This document shows, in pieces, positions 36,343 to 45,189 of a DNA stretch of 64,000 bases. The notes under the pieces are model-generated. The model did not search any database. It was not told where the DNA came from and worked only from the letters and a program-made list of their open reading frames with translations. The number at the start of each line of letters is the position of its first letter. Position 1 is the stretch's first letter. Source of the DNA: an uncultured Bacteroidia bacterium (GTDB lineage: Bacteria > Bacteroidota > Bacteroidia > NS11-12g > UBA955); contig CALKCM010000009.1 of NCBI GenBank assembly GCA_938086785.1, positions 1-64,000 of the forward strand. The letters are read 5' to 3'. Position numbers and translations under genes: made by a program.

Positions 36343-36358
36343 CATGCCCTCAGGCATG
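36343..36358. other. short hairpin downstream of the GH16 gene
   Basis: CATGCC-CTCA-GGCATG forms a 6-bp stem with a 4-nt loop, 15 nt past the GH16 stop. No T run follows on either strand, so it is not a standard terminator; it may protect the mRNA 3' end. The rest of the 257-bp gap holds no gene. It does contain a small direct repeat (TTATACGAA twice near 36176-36196). Confidence 0.3.
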
Positions 36359-36372
36359 TCATTCTTCGTCGC

Positions 36373-37992
36373 TTACTCCTTTACGAACTTAAAGCTCTGT
36401 ACCTTCCCGTCAATTTCAACTCGTGCAAGATAAATTCCCTGGGCAAGATCTTTTAGGTTCTCGATAACAATGGCATTATTTCTTACTTGAAATGCAGGTC
36501 TTAAAACGCGTTTTGCATATGCATCAAAAATACTTACCTGTAGGTTTTGACCTTTACTAGCCATCCATTCAATGGTCATGGTATTACTTACCGGATTGGG
36601 GTAATGTCTTACCTTTTGTTCCGAGACCTCATTTCCAGACAGATTGCTTTGCTGGTATACTCTAATGTAATCAAGTTCCAAAGCATCTTGGGTAAAACTT
36701 GAAGCAATATCTGGTTCTATAGCAAAATTTAGGAGCATGTAAAACTCTTTATCGAAGGGCCAATTATCTGCATTTTTTAGAGTTGGCTGATAGATATAAT
36801 GTACAATTCCATCCACCATAAATTTCATTTTTTCTGCAGTCCATTCTAAGGTGTAAATGTGAAAACTACGGGTTGAAGTAGCAATAAACCTTCCCCCTTT
36901 ATTTACTGTGCCTCCATGGCTTGAAGTCGTATGCATGGCGCTTTGAATATAGTTTGGATTCTTTCCCCAATGCTCCATAATATCAATTTCGCCACAAGCC
37001 GGCCATGAAAGCTTGCCATAGCCTAAATTATCCCAATACGCGCCATCTTCGTTAATATCCTTAGCAAGCATCCATATAGCAGGCCAAGTACCTACCCCTG
37101 AGGGCAACTTAGCTCTGCATTCTACTTTCCCATATTTAAAGGCAAATTTAGAATTTAAGCGAGCTGAGGTAAATTGTTTCGTTTGCCCCTGACTGGTATA
37201 CCTCTCTCGTTTCGCTTGAACTTTCAAGATGCCATTTTGAACAAACGCATTATCCATTCTATCTGTATAATGCTGTATTTCTCCATTATACCAAGATCCA
37301 GAAGCGGGAAGCTTCGTTTGATGGAACCACTTACTCCCATTGATTGGACCATCTGTATCAAATTCATCGGACCAAACCAATTGATTAAAAACAGGCTCTA
37401 CAAAGGTACTTTTCTCAAAAATAAAATCATCAATATAAGCTGTAACTCTATCCGAATTTCCTTCTCCATTAAGTTGAATAACCACCCTATTAAGATCTCT
37501 CCGCTGAATTGGAGGCAAGGAATTCCCATTCAAATTTGTATAATTATCATTTTTAAAATCAAATGAAACCAACTGCCATTTATCCAGTTGTATTGGTTTT
37601 ATAATTTCACATTGGGTGGACCAAGGTTCCGTTAGCCTGCCATCTTGAAGTTTTAGTGAAACTTGATTGGGTTGTGATCCTGCCAGCCCTATCGATGGTA
37701 TATAAATCTTTAATGAAAATTTGGAGTTTTTAGTAAGATCAAAGTTGCTCTGAGTTTCAAAGCGCACATTGGCATATTTTCCTCCCAAGTCCTTGTATTC
37801 AAGAATCTTATTCGAAGTATTGATGCCTTTTTTTTGAGGATTAGTTACTTCGACACGAATGTTGCAATCATCACCAAACCAATTATCAATGGTTCCAGAT
37901 CCTTCAAAGTCATCTTGTATTTGTTGAGCAAAGGTTGAATTTGCAACAAATAATCCAATGAAAGCAATAAAGAGTTTAAAAGGTAAATTCAT
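36373..37992 (-). CDS. secreted GH16 endo-beta-glucanase with T9SS sorting domain
   Basis: 539 residues: signal peptide (to STFAQ), an N-terminal carbohydrate-binding-like beta-sandwich (about 20-195), a GH16 catalytic domain (about 205-455) with GEIDIMEHWG near 333-342 containing the catalytic E-x-D-x-x-E, and a type A T9SS C-terminal sorting domain (YPNPVSNTMTIEW; GIYLARVEIDGKV). The WPAIWML and HTTSSHGG segments fit the laminarinase (beta-1,3-glucanase) branch, so laminarin-like algal or fungal glucans are the probable substrate. The GTG at 37998 falls in the -7 element, so the ATG at 37992 is chosen. No SusCD genes adjoin it. Confidence 0.88.
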   Translation of the reverse strand: MNLPFKLFIAFIGLFVANSTFAQQIQDDFEGSGTIDNWFGDDCNIRVEVTNPQKKGINTSNKILEYKDLGGKYANVRFETQSNFDLTKNSKFSLKIYIPSIGLAGSQPNQVSLKLQDGRLTEPWSTQCEIIKPIQLDKWQLVSFDFKNDNYTNLNGNSLPPIQRRDLNRVVIQLNGEGNSDRVTAYIDDFIFEKSTFVEPVFNQLVWSDEFDTDGPINGSKWFHQTKLPASGSWYNGEIQHYTDRMDNAFVQNGILKVQAKRERYTSQGQTKQFTSARLNSKFAFKYGKVECRAKLPSGVGTWPAIWMLAKDINEDGAYWDNLGYGKLSWPACGEIDIMEHWGKNPNYIQSAMHTTSSHGGTVNKGGRFIATSTRSFHIYTLEWTAEKMKFMVDGIVHYIYQPTLKNADNWPFDKEFYMLLNFAIEPDIASSFTQDALELDYIRVYQQSNLSGNEVSEQKVRHYPNPVSNTMTIEWMASKGQNLQVSIFDAYAKRVLRPAFQVRNNAIVIENLKDLAQGIYLARVEIDGKVQSFKFVKE

Positions 37993-37997
37993 TGGCA

Positions 37998-38005
37998 CAA
38001 AAATA
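37998..38005 (-). promoter_or_regulatory. -7 promoter element of the GH16 gene
   Basis: TATTTTTG on the minus strand, 5 nt before the ATG at 37992; it sets the start and predicts a leaderless message. Confidence 0.6.
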
Positions 38006-38161
38006 ATTCGAAATGTTTTTTAGTTTGAATAAGTAAAGTCATTTTTTCAACAAAATTCAACAAGATTTATGCTTCTGTGCAATAATTATTAAGAAGAGGA
38101 CTGCACCACGAAACGAAGCGCATGATAAAGATTTTAATACAAATGCACTTTGCAAATACGC

Positions 38162-38190
38162 AAAGAGCCAACTTTAAAAGCTGGCTCTTT
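38162..38190 (-). terminator. hairpin terminator after tRNA-Leu (usable in both directions)
   Basis: AAAGAGCCA at 38162-38170 pairs with TGGCTCTTT at 38182-38190 around an 11-nt loop, 8 nt past the tRNA 3' end. The U run is better on the + strand (TTTTGTTTTT) than on the minus strand. The 150 bp to its left, back to the GH16 promoter, hold no recognised gene. Confidence 0.65.
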
Positions 38191-38198
38191 TGTTTTTG

Positions 38199-38281
38199 TG
38201 CCCAGGACGAGAATCGAACTCGTACTTCCAATGGAAACAAGATTTTAAGTCTTGCGCGTCTACCAATTCCGCCACCTGGGC
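38199..38281 (-). tRNA. tRNA-Leu (TAA)
   Basis: Class II tRNA of 83 nt with acceptor GCCCAGG/CCTGGGC, D arm with the Leu-type GGTAGACGC, anticodon stem CAAGA/TCTTG around CTTAAAA (anticodon TAA), a long variable arm (TTTCCATTGGAA) and a T loop with TTCGATT. All stems pair well; discriminator A; CCA not encoded. Confidence 0.95.
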
Positions 38282-38296
38282 CCCTATTTGGGTTTG

Positions 38297-38304
38297 CAAA
38301 AGTA
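38297..38304 (-). promoter_or_regulatory. -7 promoter element of tRNA-Leu
   Basis: TACTTTTG on the minus strand, 15 nt before the first base of the tRNA, with a TTTG about 18 nt further upstream as a possible -33 element. Confidence 0.6.
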
Positions 38305-38354
38305 GGCCTATTTTTTAATTTTCAAAACAAAATATTTGAAAAAATAAAGCCTGC

Positions 38355-39587
38355 CTATTCATGGGCTGCTATAATGGTTTCCTCAATAATATCGCAAGCC
38401 TTATGCAACTGCTCTTCGGTAATTACCAAAGGAGGAGCAAAGCGTATAATATGATTATGCGTTTGTTTGGCTAACAGGCCTTTTTCTAATAATGATAAAC
38501 AAATATCATAGGCCGTTTTACCCTGACCAAATGGCTTGATAACCACCGCATTTAGAAGACCTTTTCCACGAACTAGCTCCACGAGAGGAGAATCTATCCT
38601 TCTCATACGCTCCCTAAAAACTTCTCCTAATCGTTGTGCGTTTTCAGCTAAGTTTTCATCGTCAACTACTTGCAATGCAGCAGTGGCCACTGCGCATGCC
38701 AAAGGATTCCCTCCAAAGGTACTTCCATGCTGACCGGGCTTTAGTGTAAGCATAACCTCATCATTGGCTAAAACAGCACTGACTGGCATAACTCCACCAC
38801 TCAAAGCCTTCCCAAGAATTAACATATCTGGTTTCACATTGGCATGCTGGCAACAATACAATCGTCCTGTTCTGGCAATGCCTGTTTGGACTTCATCTGC
38901 AATAAAAAGCACGTTATGTTTGGTACATAAATCTCGTACTCCTTGAAGATAGCCTTCATCTGGCACAACTACTCCTGCTTCGCCCTGTATAGGCTCTACC
39001 ATAAAGGCAGCTGTATTTGGATCTGAAATTTCTGCTTCTAAAGCGATTAAATCATTGTAAGGAACCATAGAAAAACCAGGCGTAAATGGACCAAAATTGG
39101 TTGAACAATCTGGATCACTACTGCTGCTCACCGCAGCAATAGTCCTTCCCCAAAAATTATTTTCGGCAAATACAACTTTCGCTTGATTTGCGGCGACTCC
39201 CTTTACTTCATAGGCCCACTTTCGTGCTAATTTTATAGCGGTTTCGCCTCCTTCAACACCCGTATTCATGGGCAATACCCTATCGTAACCAAAAAGTTTG
39301 GTTATATACTCCTCGAAAACACCCAGCTGATCATTATAAAAAGCTCTGCTTGTTAAGGTGAGATTTTTAGCTTGATTTGACATTGCGTCTAAAATAGTTG
39401 GATGGCAATGCCCCTGATTCACAGCACTATACGCGCTCAAAAAATCAAAGTATTCTCTGCCCTCCACATCATATACATGAACACCTTCGCCTCGACTTAA
39501 TACCACGGGCAATGGTTTATAGTTAAAAGCTCCATGTTTTTTCTCAAGGCCAATAAAATACTCTGCGTTCTGCGTTTCGATAGTCAT
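38355..39587 (-). CDS. rocD: ornithine aminotransferase
   Basis: 410 residues; class III PLP-dependent aminotransferase. [18 protein letters not shown] (PLP phosphate and ornithine site), [31 protein letters not shown] (Asp that binds the PLP ring) and [15 protein letters not shown] (Schiff-base Lys) are strongly conserved in RocD. Converts ornithine to glutamate semialdehyde, linking arginine catabolism with proline and glutamate. The start at 39587 rather than 39608 is set by the -7 element. Single gene, divergent from the 39662 gene. Confidence 0.93.
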   Translation of the reverse strand: MTIETQNAEYFIGLEKKHGAFNYKPLPVVLSRGEGVHVYDVEGREYFDFLSAYSAVNQGHCHPTILDAMSNQAKNLTLTSRAFYNDQLGVFEEYITKLFGYDRVLPMNTGVEGGETAIKLARKWAYEVKGVAANQAKVVFAENNFWGRTIAAVSSSSDPDCSTNFGPFTPGFSMVPYNDLIALEAEISDPNTAAFMVEPIQGEAGVVVPDEGYLQGVRDLCTKHNVLFIADEVQTGIARTGRLYCCQHANVKPDMLILGKALSGGVMPVSAVLANDEVMLTLKPGQHGSTFGGNPLACAVATAALQVVDDENLAENAQRLGEVFRERMRRIDSPLVELVRGKGLLNAVVIKPFGQGKTAYDICLSLLEKGLLAKQTHNHIIRFAPPLVITEEQLHKACDIIEETIIAAHE

Positions 39588-39594
39588 AATGGAG

Positions 39595-39602
39595 CAAAAA
39601 TA
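39595..39602 (-). promoter_or_regulatory. -7 promoter element of rocD
   Basis: TATTTTTG on the minus strand, 7 nt before the ATG at 39587. Confidence 0.6.
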
Positions 39603-39648
39603 AGCCAAGTATCATGCTAAAAAAAGCAAGAAAAACCAATTAATGATG

Positions 39649-39656
39649 TAGATTTG
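39649..39656 (+). promoter_or_regulatory. -7 promoter element of the 39662 gene
   Basis: TAGATTTG, full consensus, 5 nt before a GTG start; predicted leaderless GTG message. Confidence 0.6.
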
Positions 39657-39661
39657 AAATA

Positions 39662-42600
39662 GTGTTTAAACAGGGTAAAATTGCACTTTTCATCCTTTGT
39701 GTTTTCATTTTCCTCAAAATGAATGCGCAAGGAAATCAGCAATCTTTTGGTCAAAATCGCATCCCCTCTGCTATTCATAAGTATAAAACCTTATCCAAAG
39801 GAAATATTGAAATCATTTACAATGGCACTTCTACCTCTCTTGCCAAAAAAAGTTTACAAATGGCGGCTGAGGAGTTGTCTCGTCTAGAAAACATTCTAAA
39901 ATATAAAATAGGGAGCAAAAGCAAGTTATTGCTTTTTAGTAGCTTGTATAATTTACAACATAGCTATGCCAGTCTTGAAGACCCTGAATACAATAACAAT
40001 TTGCTTTACAAGCTTCCAAAGGAATTCGAAAGCATATATTATACGGGAGAAGATGCCTTCTTAAGAAGGCAGGTAAGTAAAGGCCTTTGCCGATTAATGC
40101 TAAAAGAAATGCTCTATGGAATTGGTCTTTCGGAGAAAATTCAGCGCCTGCGAGGGCAAGAAATCCCTGAGTGGTTCTATCAAGGTCTGCCCGCTTTTAT
40201 GTCAAACAGTTGGAATAGTGATCTTGAGGCACAACTCCGAGAAGCATTTAGAAAGGGCACTTTTAGAAATACCAACACCTTAAGTCCCTCTGAAACAGAG
40301 CTGCTTGGGCACAGCCTTTGGCGGTATATGGTTATGGAATATGGCTCTGAGACCTTAAGTACTCTTTTATTTATTACACGGTATTCTTCCCGATTAGATG
40401 ATGCCATATATTTTCATACTAAAAAACGAACAAACCAAATCTTAAATGATTGGAGAAAATACATGTTGCTTCAGTTTAAAGACGAAGAAAAAATGGATTT
40501 ACCATTGGGAAAAGCAAATATTTCGCATAAAATTGAGCGAAATAATCATGCTTCTTTTGCGTTAAACTCTGATGGAGAAAAAGCAGCAATAACAACCTAT
40601 GATAAAGGCAAATTTGCGATCTGGATTTTTGATATAAAGAATCAAAGCAGTCGTAAAATTTTAGATGGAGGACTAAAAGTAAACAATCAAATCCCCAACC
40701 CAAACTTTCCAGTGGTAAAATGGAAAACGAGAGAAATCCTCAGCTTACTCTTAGAGAAAAACGATGCCTTTGTTATCCAAAATATAAATTCAGAAGGCAA
40801 AGTCATTTCATCCATTAAAATAGCCTCCTTTAATCATGTGAAGGACTTTACCTATGTTAAAAACAAGCTCTATATCCTTGGCGGAATAAACCCTCGAGTA
40901 GAACTGTTCCAAGAAATGAATGGCCAGTGGGAACAATGTACAAATGATACGAGTTATAAGCACTCCCTGTTTGCCTTCAATGATACCGTAGCATATTTCT
41001 CAAAATCAAAAGGAGTAAACCATTGGGTGACTGGTTTCGGAAAGAGTCAAAAAACAGCCTTAATAAGTGAACAAGGAGAAATAAAATCGCCCATTGTCTA
41101 CCCTGATAATAGTTTAGGGTTTTTATGGGATTTAGGGGGCTTGTTCAATGCCTACCATTTCAACAAAAACGGATCTCATGTTTTACTGACCAACTATAAA
41201 ACAGGCATTATTGATCAACAAACGGAAAATCATATTCTAGCAGAAATGATTGTATATAAGGGTTCACATGCAATTTATACCAGCGAAATTGATATCAAAC
41301 CCCTCCAAGCATCCGTAAAGCCAACCCTTTGTTCTTGGCTTTACCAAAACAATAGCATTGATTCTATTTTAAACCTAGGAAAAACACCTTATAAGCAACT
41401 GATCAAAGTAAATGAGTCGAAAGAAGCCTCGATAAAAGAAAGCGGACAATTCTATCTACATGGCTTTGACACCAGCTATAAAATGGTCTCAGGAAAAACC
41501 TTTTCTAACGTCAATAGTACCTTTCCTCTACAAAAAAAAGCATTCCTAAATCGCTTTAATTACAAGTATGTAGCCATGCAATTAGATAATAGCGCACTTG
41601 GAAATTATCTTTATTCCTTCCCCTTAGTCCCAGGAAAAAGCATACGCAATGATCTATTTTCTATACATGCACACACCGTACTTTCCGACATCCTAAACAA
41701 AACCAAACTGGCAGCAGGAATTCGAGTAAATACCCTCTTATCCAATACCGATTACTGGTTTAAATTTAGATTCCGAAAGCATCGTTTTGGCCATGGCTTT
41801 GACTTTTATAGAAGATCTCGAAAATATGAAAATCAAGTGAATGTTATCACCCAAAATATTTCAGCTATTGGAGCATACATTTTAGATTACTCATTTGATC
41901 CTAGGTTCAGAAGTGAGTTGTCTGTTGGAGGAAGGAATGAGTTGGTTATTAACAAATTAAGCGATCCAGATACCAAAGATATCCCCAATCTCTCTCAGCA
42001 ATACTTGACATTTAAACCAGGATTAATCCTAGATAATACCGTGGCTAAATACCCAAATTATAACCAAGGCATTAAATTGCGTTTAGATATCAATAACCTC
42101 TGGAGCAAAGAACAAAGAGTCTCCTATTTACAGCTCGATTTTAGAAGCTATCAGTGGTTATTTAAAAAAATTCAAATAGCCAACCGAGTTTCCGGGGCCT
42201 ATAATTTAGGAACTACAAAAACGTTATTCCTCGTGGGTGGCATGGAGAATATAATTGGGAGAAAAGATATGGTAAGTTCTTTGCCGGGAATTGACCAGAA
42301 TCAATTTGCTTTTCAAAGCATTACCGGAAATATGCGCGGTTTTATAACCGGAGCAAGATACGGCAGTAGTTTTGTCGTATCCAATACGGAAATTAGGCTC
42401 CCTCTGCATATGTATGTTTATAAATCCTATGCATACAATACCTTTCTGAGAGAACTCCAAATTATAGGTTTCTGGGATTTTGGAACGGCATTCACCGGAG
42501 AAAGCCCAATAAGTGCAGGAAATCCATACAATACGGTCTATTTGTCAACAACAAATTATGATATCTCTGTAACGAGTAAGAGAAATCCCTATTTAAATGG

Positions 42601-42724
42601 AATCGGATTTGGATTAAAAAGTAAAATCATGGGGTATGATATTCGCTTTGATTACGCCATAGGTCATCAATTTTCTACCTGGGGCAAACCTATTTCCTAC
42701 TTTACTTTATCCAATAATTTTTAA
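39662..42724 (+). CDS. exported propeller/beta-barrel protein with a degenerate peptidase-like domain
   Basis: 1020 residues: signal peptide (to KMNAQ); an N-terminal domain (about 40-265) that resembles the gluzincin-like domain of TolB-like Bacteroidetes proteins, with IPEWFYQGLPAFM at 168-180; a propeller-like middle (about 275-620); and a C-terminal beta-barrel ending in Phe (FTLSNNF), with IIGFWDFGTAFTGESP near 935. Where active relatives have HExxH the sequence reads around VSKGLCRLMLKEM (138-150), with no histidine, so peptidase activity is unlikely. Start GTG by promoter position. The function is unknown; an outer-membrane scaffold is inferred. Confidence 0.7.
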   Translation: MFKQGKIALFILCVFIFLKMNAQGNQQSFGQNRIPSAIHKYKTLSKGNIEIIYNGTSTSLAKKSLQMAAEELSRLENILKYKIGSKSKLLLFSSLYNLQHSYASLEDPEYNNNLLYKLPKEFESIYYTGEDAFLRRQVSKGLCRLMLKEMLYGIGLSEKIQRLRGQEIPEWFYQGLPAFMSNSWNSDLEAQLREAFRKGTFRNTNTLSPSETELLGHSLWRYMVMEYGSETLSTLLFITRYSSRLDDAIYFHTKKRTNQILNDWRKYMLLQFKDEEKMDLPLGKANISHKIERNNHASFALNSDGEKAAITTYDKGKFAIWIFDIKNQSSRKILDGGLKVNNQIPNPNFPVVKWKTREILSLLLEKNDAFVIQNINSEGKVISSIKIASFNHVKDFTYVKNKLYILGGINPRVELFQEMNGQWEQCTNDTSYKHSLFAFNDTVAYFSKSKGVNHWVTGFGKSQKTALISEQGEIKSPIVYPDNSLGFLWDLGGLFNAYHFNKNGSHVLLTNYKTGIIDQQTENHILAEMIVYKGSHAIYTSEIDIKPLQASVKPTLCSWLYQNNSIDSILNLGKTPYKQLIKVNESKEASIKESGQFYLHGFDTSYKMVSGKTFSNVNSTFPLQKKAFLNRFNYKYVAMQLDNSALGNYLYSFPLVPGKSIRNDLFSIHAHTVLSDILNKTKLAAGIRVNTLLSNTDYWFKFRFRKHRFGHGFDFYRRSRKYENQVNVITQNISAIGAYILDYSFDPRFRSELSVGGRNELVINKLSDPDTKDIPNLSQQYLTFKPGLILDNTVAKYPNYNQGIKLRLDINNLWSKEQRVSYLQLDFRSYQWLFKKIQIANRVSGAYNLGTTKTLFLVGGMENIIGRKDMVSSLPGIDQNQFAFQSITGNMRGFITGARYGSSFVVSNTEIRLPLHMYVYKSYAYNTFLRELQIIGFWDFGTAFTGESPISAGNPYNTVYLSTTNYDISVTSKRNPYLNGIGFGLKSKIMGYDIRFDYAIGHQFSTWGKPISYFTLSNNF

Positions 42725-42804
42725 TTCCCATCCCTTTTTTTAGAAGAGAATAAAAAAAACACGGATTTTATAGTATTTCTTACACAAAAAAAGACTTAAT
42801 TCAG

Positions 42805-42812
42805 TATTTTTG
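42805..42812 (+). promoter_or_regulatory. -7 promoter element of the mre operon
   Basis: TATTTTTG, full consensus, 11 nt before the mreB ATG. Confidence 0.65.
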
Positions 42813-42823
42813 CAGAAATCATC

Positions 42824-43849
42824 ATGGGATTATTCAATTTCTTAACTAAAGAGCTGGCCATAGATTTAGGTACGGCAAATACCCTCATCATTCATAACGA
42901 TAAGGTGGTGGTTGATGAACCTTCGATTATTGCCATTGAGCGCAGCACCGGGCATGTTATGGCAATAGGTTCAGAAGCTCAGCAAATGCATGGAAAAGAA
43001 AACGAAGGCATTCGCACCATTCGACCCTTAAAAGATGGAGTAATTGCAGATTTTCAAGCTGCCGAACATATGATTCGTGGAATGGTTAAAATGATGAATG
43101 AAAAGCAAAAATGGTTTCAACCTCAGCTTAGAATGGTCATTTGCATTCCAAGCGGTATTACCGAAGTAGAAAAAAGAGCCGTTAAGGATAGTGCTGAGAG
43201 GTCTGGCGCGAAAGAGGTCTATCTTATTCATGAACCCATGGCTGCTGCAGTGGGTATTGGAATTGATGTAACAAAGCCTCACGGAAATATGATTATTGAC
43301 ATAGGTGGGGGAACCGCTGAGATTGCAATTATAGCCCTTGGTGGGATTGTTTGCGACGAGAGTATTCGTGTTGCAGGAGATGAATTCACCATGGATATCA
43401 TTGAATACATGAGACGTGAACACAACCTATTGGTGGGTGAACGTACTGCTGAAAAAATAAAAATAAATGTTGGAAGTGCAGCTCAAGAGTTGGATAATCC
43501 ACCCGAAGATTATGCTGTTTTTGGAAGGGATTTAATGACAGGTGTACCCAAACAAATTATGGTAGGCTATGAAGAAATAGCTAGAGCTTTAGATAAGAGT
43601 GTTTCTAAACTAGAAGAGGCCATTATGAGAGCCTTGGAACAATCTCCCCCTGAATTAAGTGCAGATATTTACGAAAATGGCATTTGGTTAACTGGAGGAG
43701 GAGCTTTACTGAGGGGTTTAGACAAACGTGTTTCTCAAAAAACAAAACTCAGAGTTCAGATTGCTGAAGATCCACTAAGAGCAGTTGTTAGAGGAACCGG
43801 CACTGCGTTGAAAAATATTGGTAAATTTAAATTTTTAATGTCCGCTTAA
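42824..43849 (+). CDS. mreB: rod shape-determining protein MreB
   Basis: 341 residues of actin fold. Phosphate 1 motif LAIDLGTANTLI near residue 12, phosphate 2 MIIDIGGGTAEIAII near 158, adenosine motif IWLTGGGALLRGL near 287. The amphipathic N-terminus FNFLTKELA contacts the membrane. Polymerises under the inner membrane and guides the elongasome. First gene of mreB-mreC-mreD-mrdA-rodA, and a full-consensus promoter precedes it. Confidence 0.97.
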   Translation: MGLFNFLTKELAIDLGTANTLIIHNDKVVVDEPSIIAIERSTGHVMAIGSEAQQMHGKENEGIRTIRPLKDGVIADFQAAEHMIRGMVKMMNEKQKWFQPQLRMVICIPSGITEVEKRAVKDSAERSGAKEVYLIHEPMAAAVGIGIDVTKPHGNMIIDIGGGTAEIAIIALGGIVCDESIRVAGDEFTMDIIEYMRREHNLLVGERTAEKIKINVGSAAQELDNPPEDYAVFGRDLMTGVPKQIMVGYEEIARALDKSVSKLEEAIMRALEQSPPELSADIYENGIWLTGGGALLRGLDKRVSQKTKLRVQIAEDPLRAVVRGTGTALKNIGKFKFLMSA

Positions 43850-43856
43850 ATTATTC

Positions 43857-44684
43857 ATGCTATATCTGTTCCGTCTTTTACGGAATAATCTCTTTGGAGT
43901 GCTTTCCACCTTACTGTTTCTTTTTGGATACTGGCAGGTCATGCGATTTAACGCTTATCAATCCTCTTTTTATTTTAACACCTCCAGCACACTCACCTCA
44001 AATATTACAGACACTCGTGAGAGTATCAATAGTTTTTTTGGTCTTCCAGGAGAAAATAGAAAATTACTTAACCAAAACAAGGTTCTAATAGAAGCTTTGA
44101 GCAATCAAACCCCTTTTTCAGATAGCATTGCCAATGATTATAAAAAACAATATGATATAACCATTGCAAAAATCATTAATGGTTCCACCAAAAACACAAA
44201 TAATATTTTCACCATTAATCGAGGTAAAAAACACGGGATTCAAAAAGGGGAAGGAGTCATTGGGCCCGAAGGAGTCATCGGTATTGTAATAGATGTCAAC
44301 TCGAATTTTGCCGTCGTAATGCCTTTAATCAACTCCAAGTTTACGATTACTCCAGAAATTGAAGAATTAAAATTTGCCAATGGGGTAATTTCATGGGATG
44401 GCCGAAATACAAATTTTTTAAAGTTGTCGGGAATTAGTAAATTCAGACCTATAAAAAAGGGAATGAAACTGATAACGAGTCACTATAGCAAACGATTTCC
44501 ATCAGGGATAAAAATAGGAACTATTCATTCGCTAGAAAAAGAGGAAAACTCTTCATTCTTGAATATCACAGTCAAAACAGCCACTGATTTTCATTCGTTA
44601 AATTATGTGTATGTCATTAAAAACAATTACGTATCAGGAATTGACAGTTTAAACCAACAAATAATGAAATCCGATGCTCATTGA
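43857..44684 (+). CDS. mreC: rod shape-determining protein MreC
   Basis: 275 residues: one N-terminal membrane helix (LFGVLSTLLFLFGYWQVM), a coiled-coil stretch around 75-100, then the double beta-barrel periplasmic domain with INRGKKHGIQKGEGVIGPEGVIG (in part) and GMKLITSHYSKRFPSGIKIG. Bridges MreB to PBP2 and RodA. Starts 7 nt after mreB and overlaps mreD by 11 nt. Confidence 0.93.
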   Translation: MLYLFRLLRNNLFGVLSTLLFLFGYWQVMRFNAYQSSFYFNTSSTLTSNITDTRESINSFFGLPGENRKLLNQNKVLIEALSNQTPFSDSIANDYKKQYDITIAKIINGSTKNTNNIFTINRGKKHGIQKGEGVIGPEGVIGIVIDVNSNFAVVMPLINSKFTITPEIEELKFANGVISWDGRNTNFLKLSGISKFRPIKKGMKLITSHYSKRFPSGIKIGTIHSLEKEENSSFLNITVKTATDFHSLNYVYVIKNNYVSGIDSLNQQIMKSDAH

Positions 44685-45189
44685 TTATCTCAAAATAATT
44701 CTGGGTATTATCCTGGCCGTTTTAGTTCAGTATTTTATAGTTGATCAAATTAATTTTGGGCCCTATGTAAAGCCCTATATGTATATACTCAGCTTTTTAT
44801 TCTTGAATTTTGAACGCAATAAATATGCACAATTGGGTCTGGCATTTTTTGCAGGTTTCTTTATGGATTTATTGCATCAAAGCTATGGCATGCACACTGC
44901 TGCCTGCGTTGCCTTGATTTACTTTAAGATTAAAGCAGAGGGCGTTATTTTAAATACAGAAGCCATCTCCCTGCAAGGCAATCACCACTTAACCCCAAAA
45001 TATAGAGGGTTTAGATTTTATGCCATTTACTTCTCTATTCTCATTGCTCTGCATCATGTAATCTTTTTTAGTTTAGACTACTACAAATGGACTTCATTTC
45101 TAACCATTATTATTAGTACAGTTCTAAGTTCTATTGTATCTTTTGCTTTTATCCACTTAATTAAAACCTATTTGATGCGAAGGGAATGA
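44674..45189 (+). CDS. mreD: rod shape-determining protein MreD
   Basis: 171 residues with five or six membrane helices (ILGIILAVLVQYFIVDQINFG at the start; FFAGFFMDLLHQSYGMHT contains the family's conserved G-x-x-x-D-L motif). Assigned by topology and by its place between mreC (11-nt overlap) and mrdA (ATGA overlap). Part of the elongasome in the inner membrane. Confidence 0.88.
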   Translation: MLIDYLKIILGIILAVLVQYFIVDQINFGPYVKPYMYILSFLFLNFERNKYAQLGLAFFAGFFMDLLHQSYGMHTAACVALIYFKIKAEGVILNTEAISLQGNHHLTPKYRGFRFYAIYFSILIALHHVIFFSLDYYKWTSFLTIIISTVLSSIVSFAFIHLIKTYLMRRE

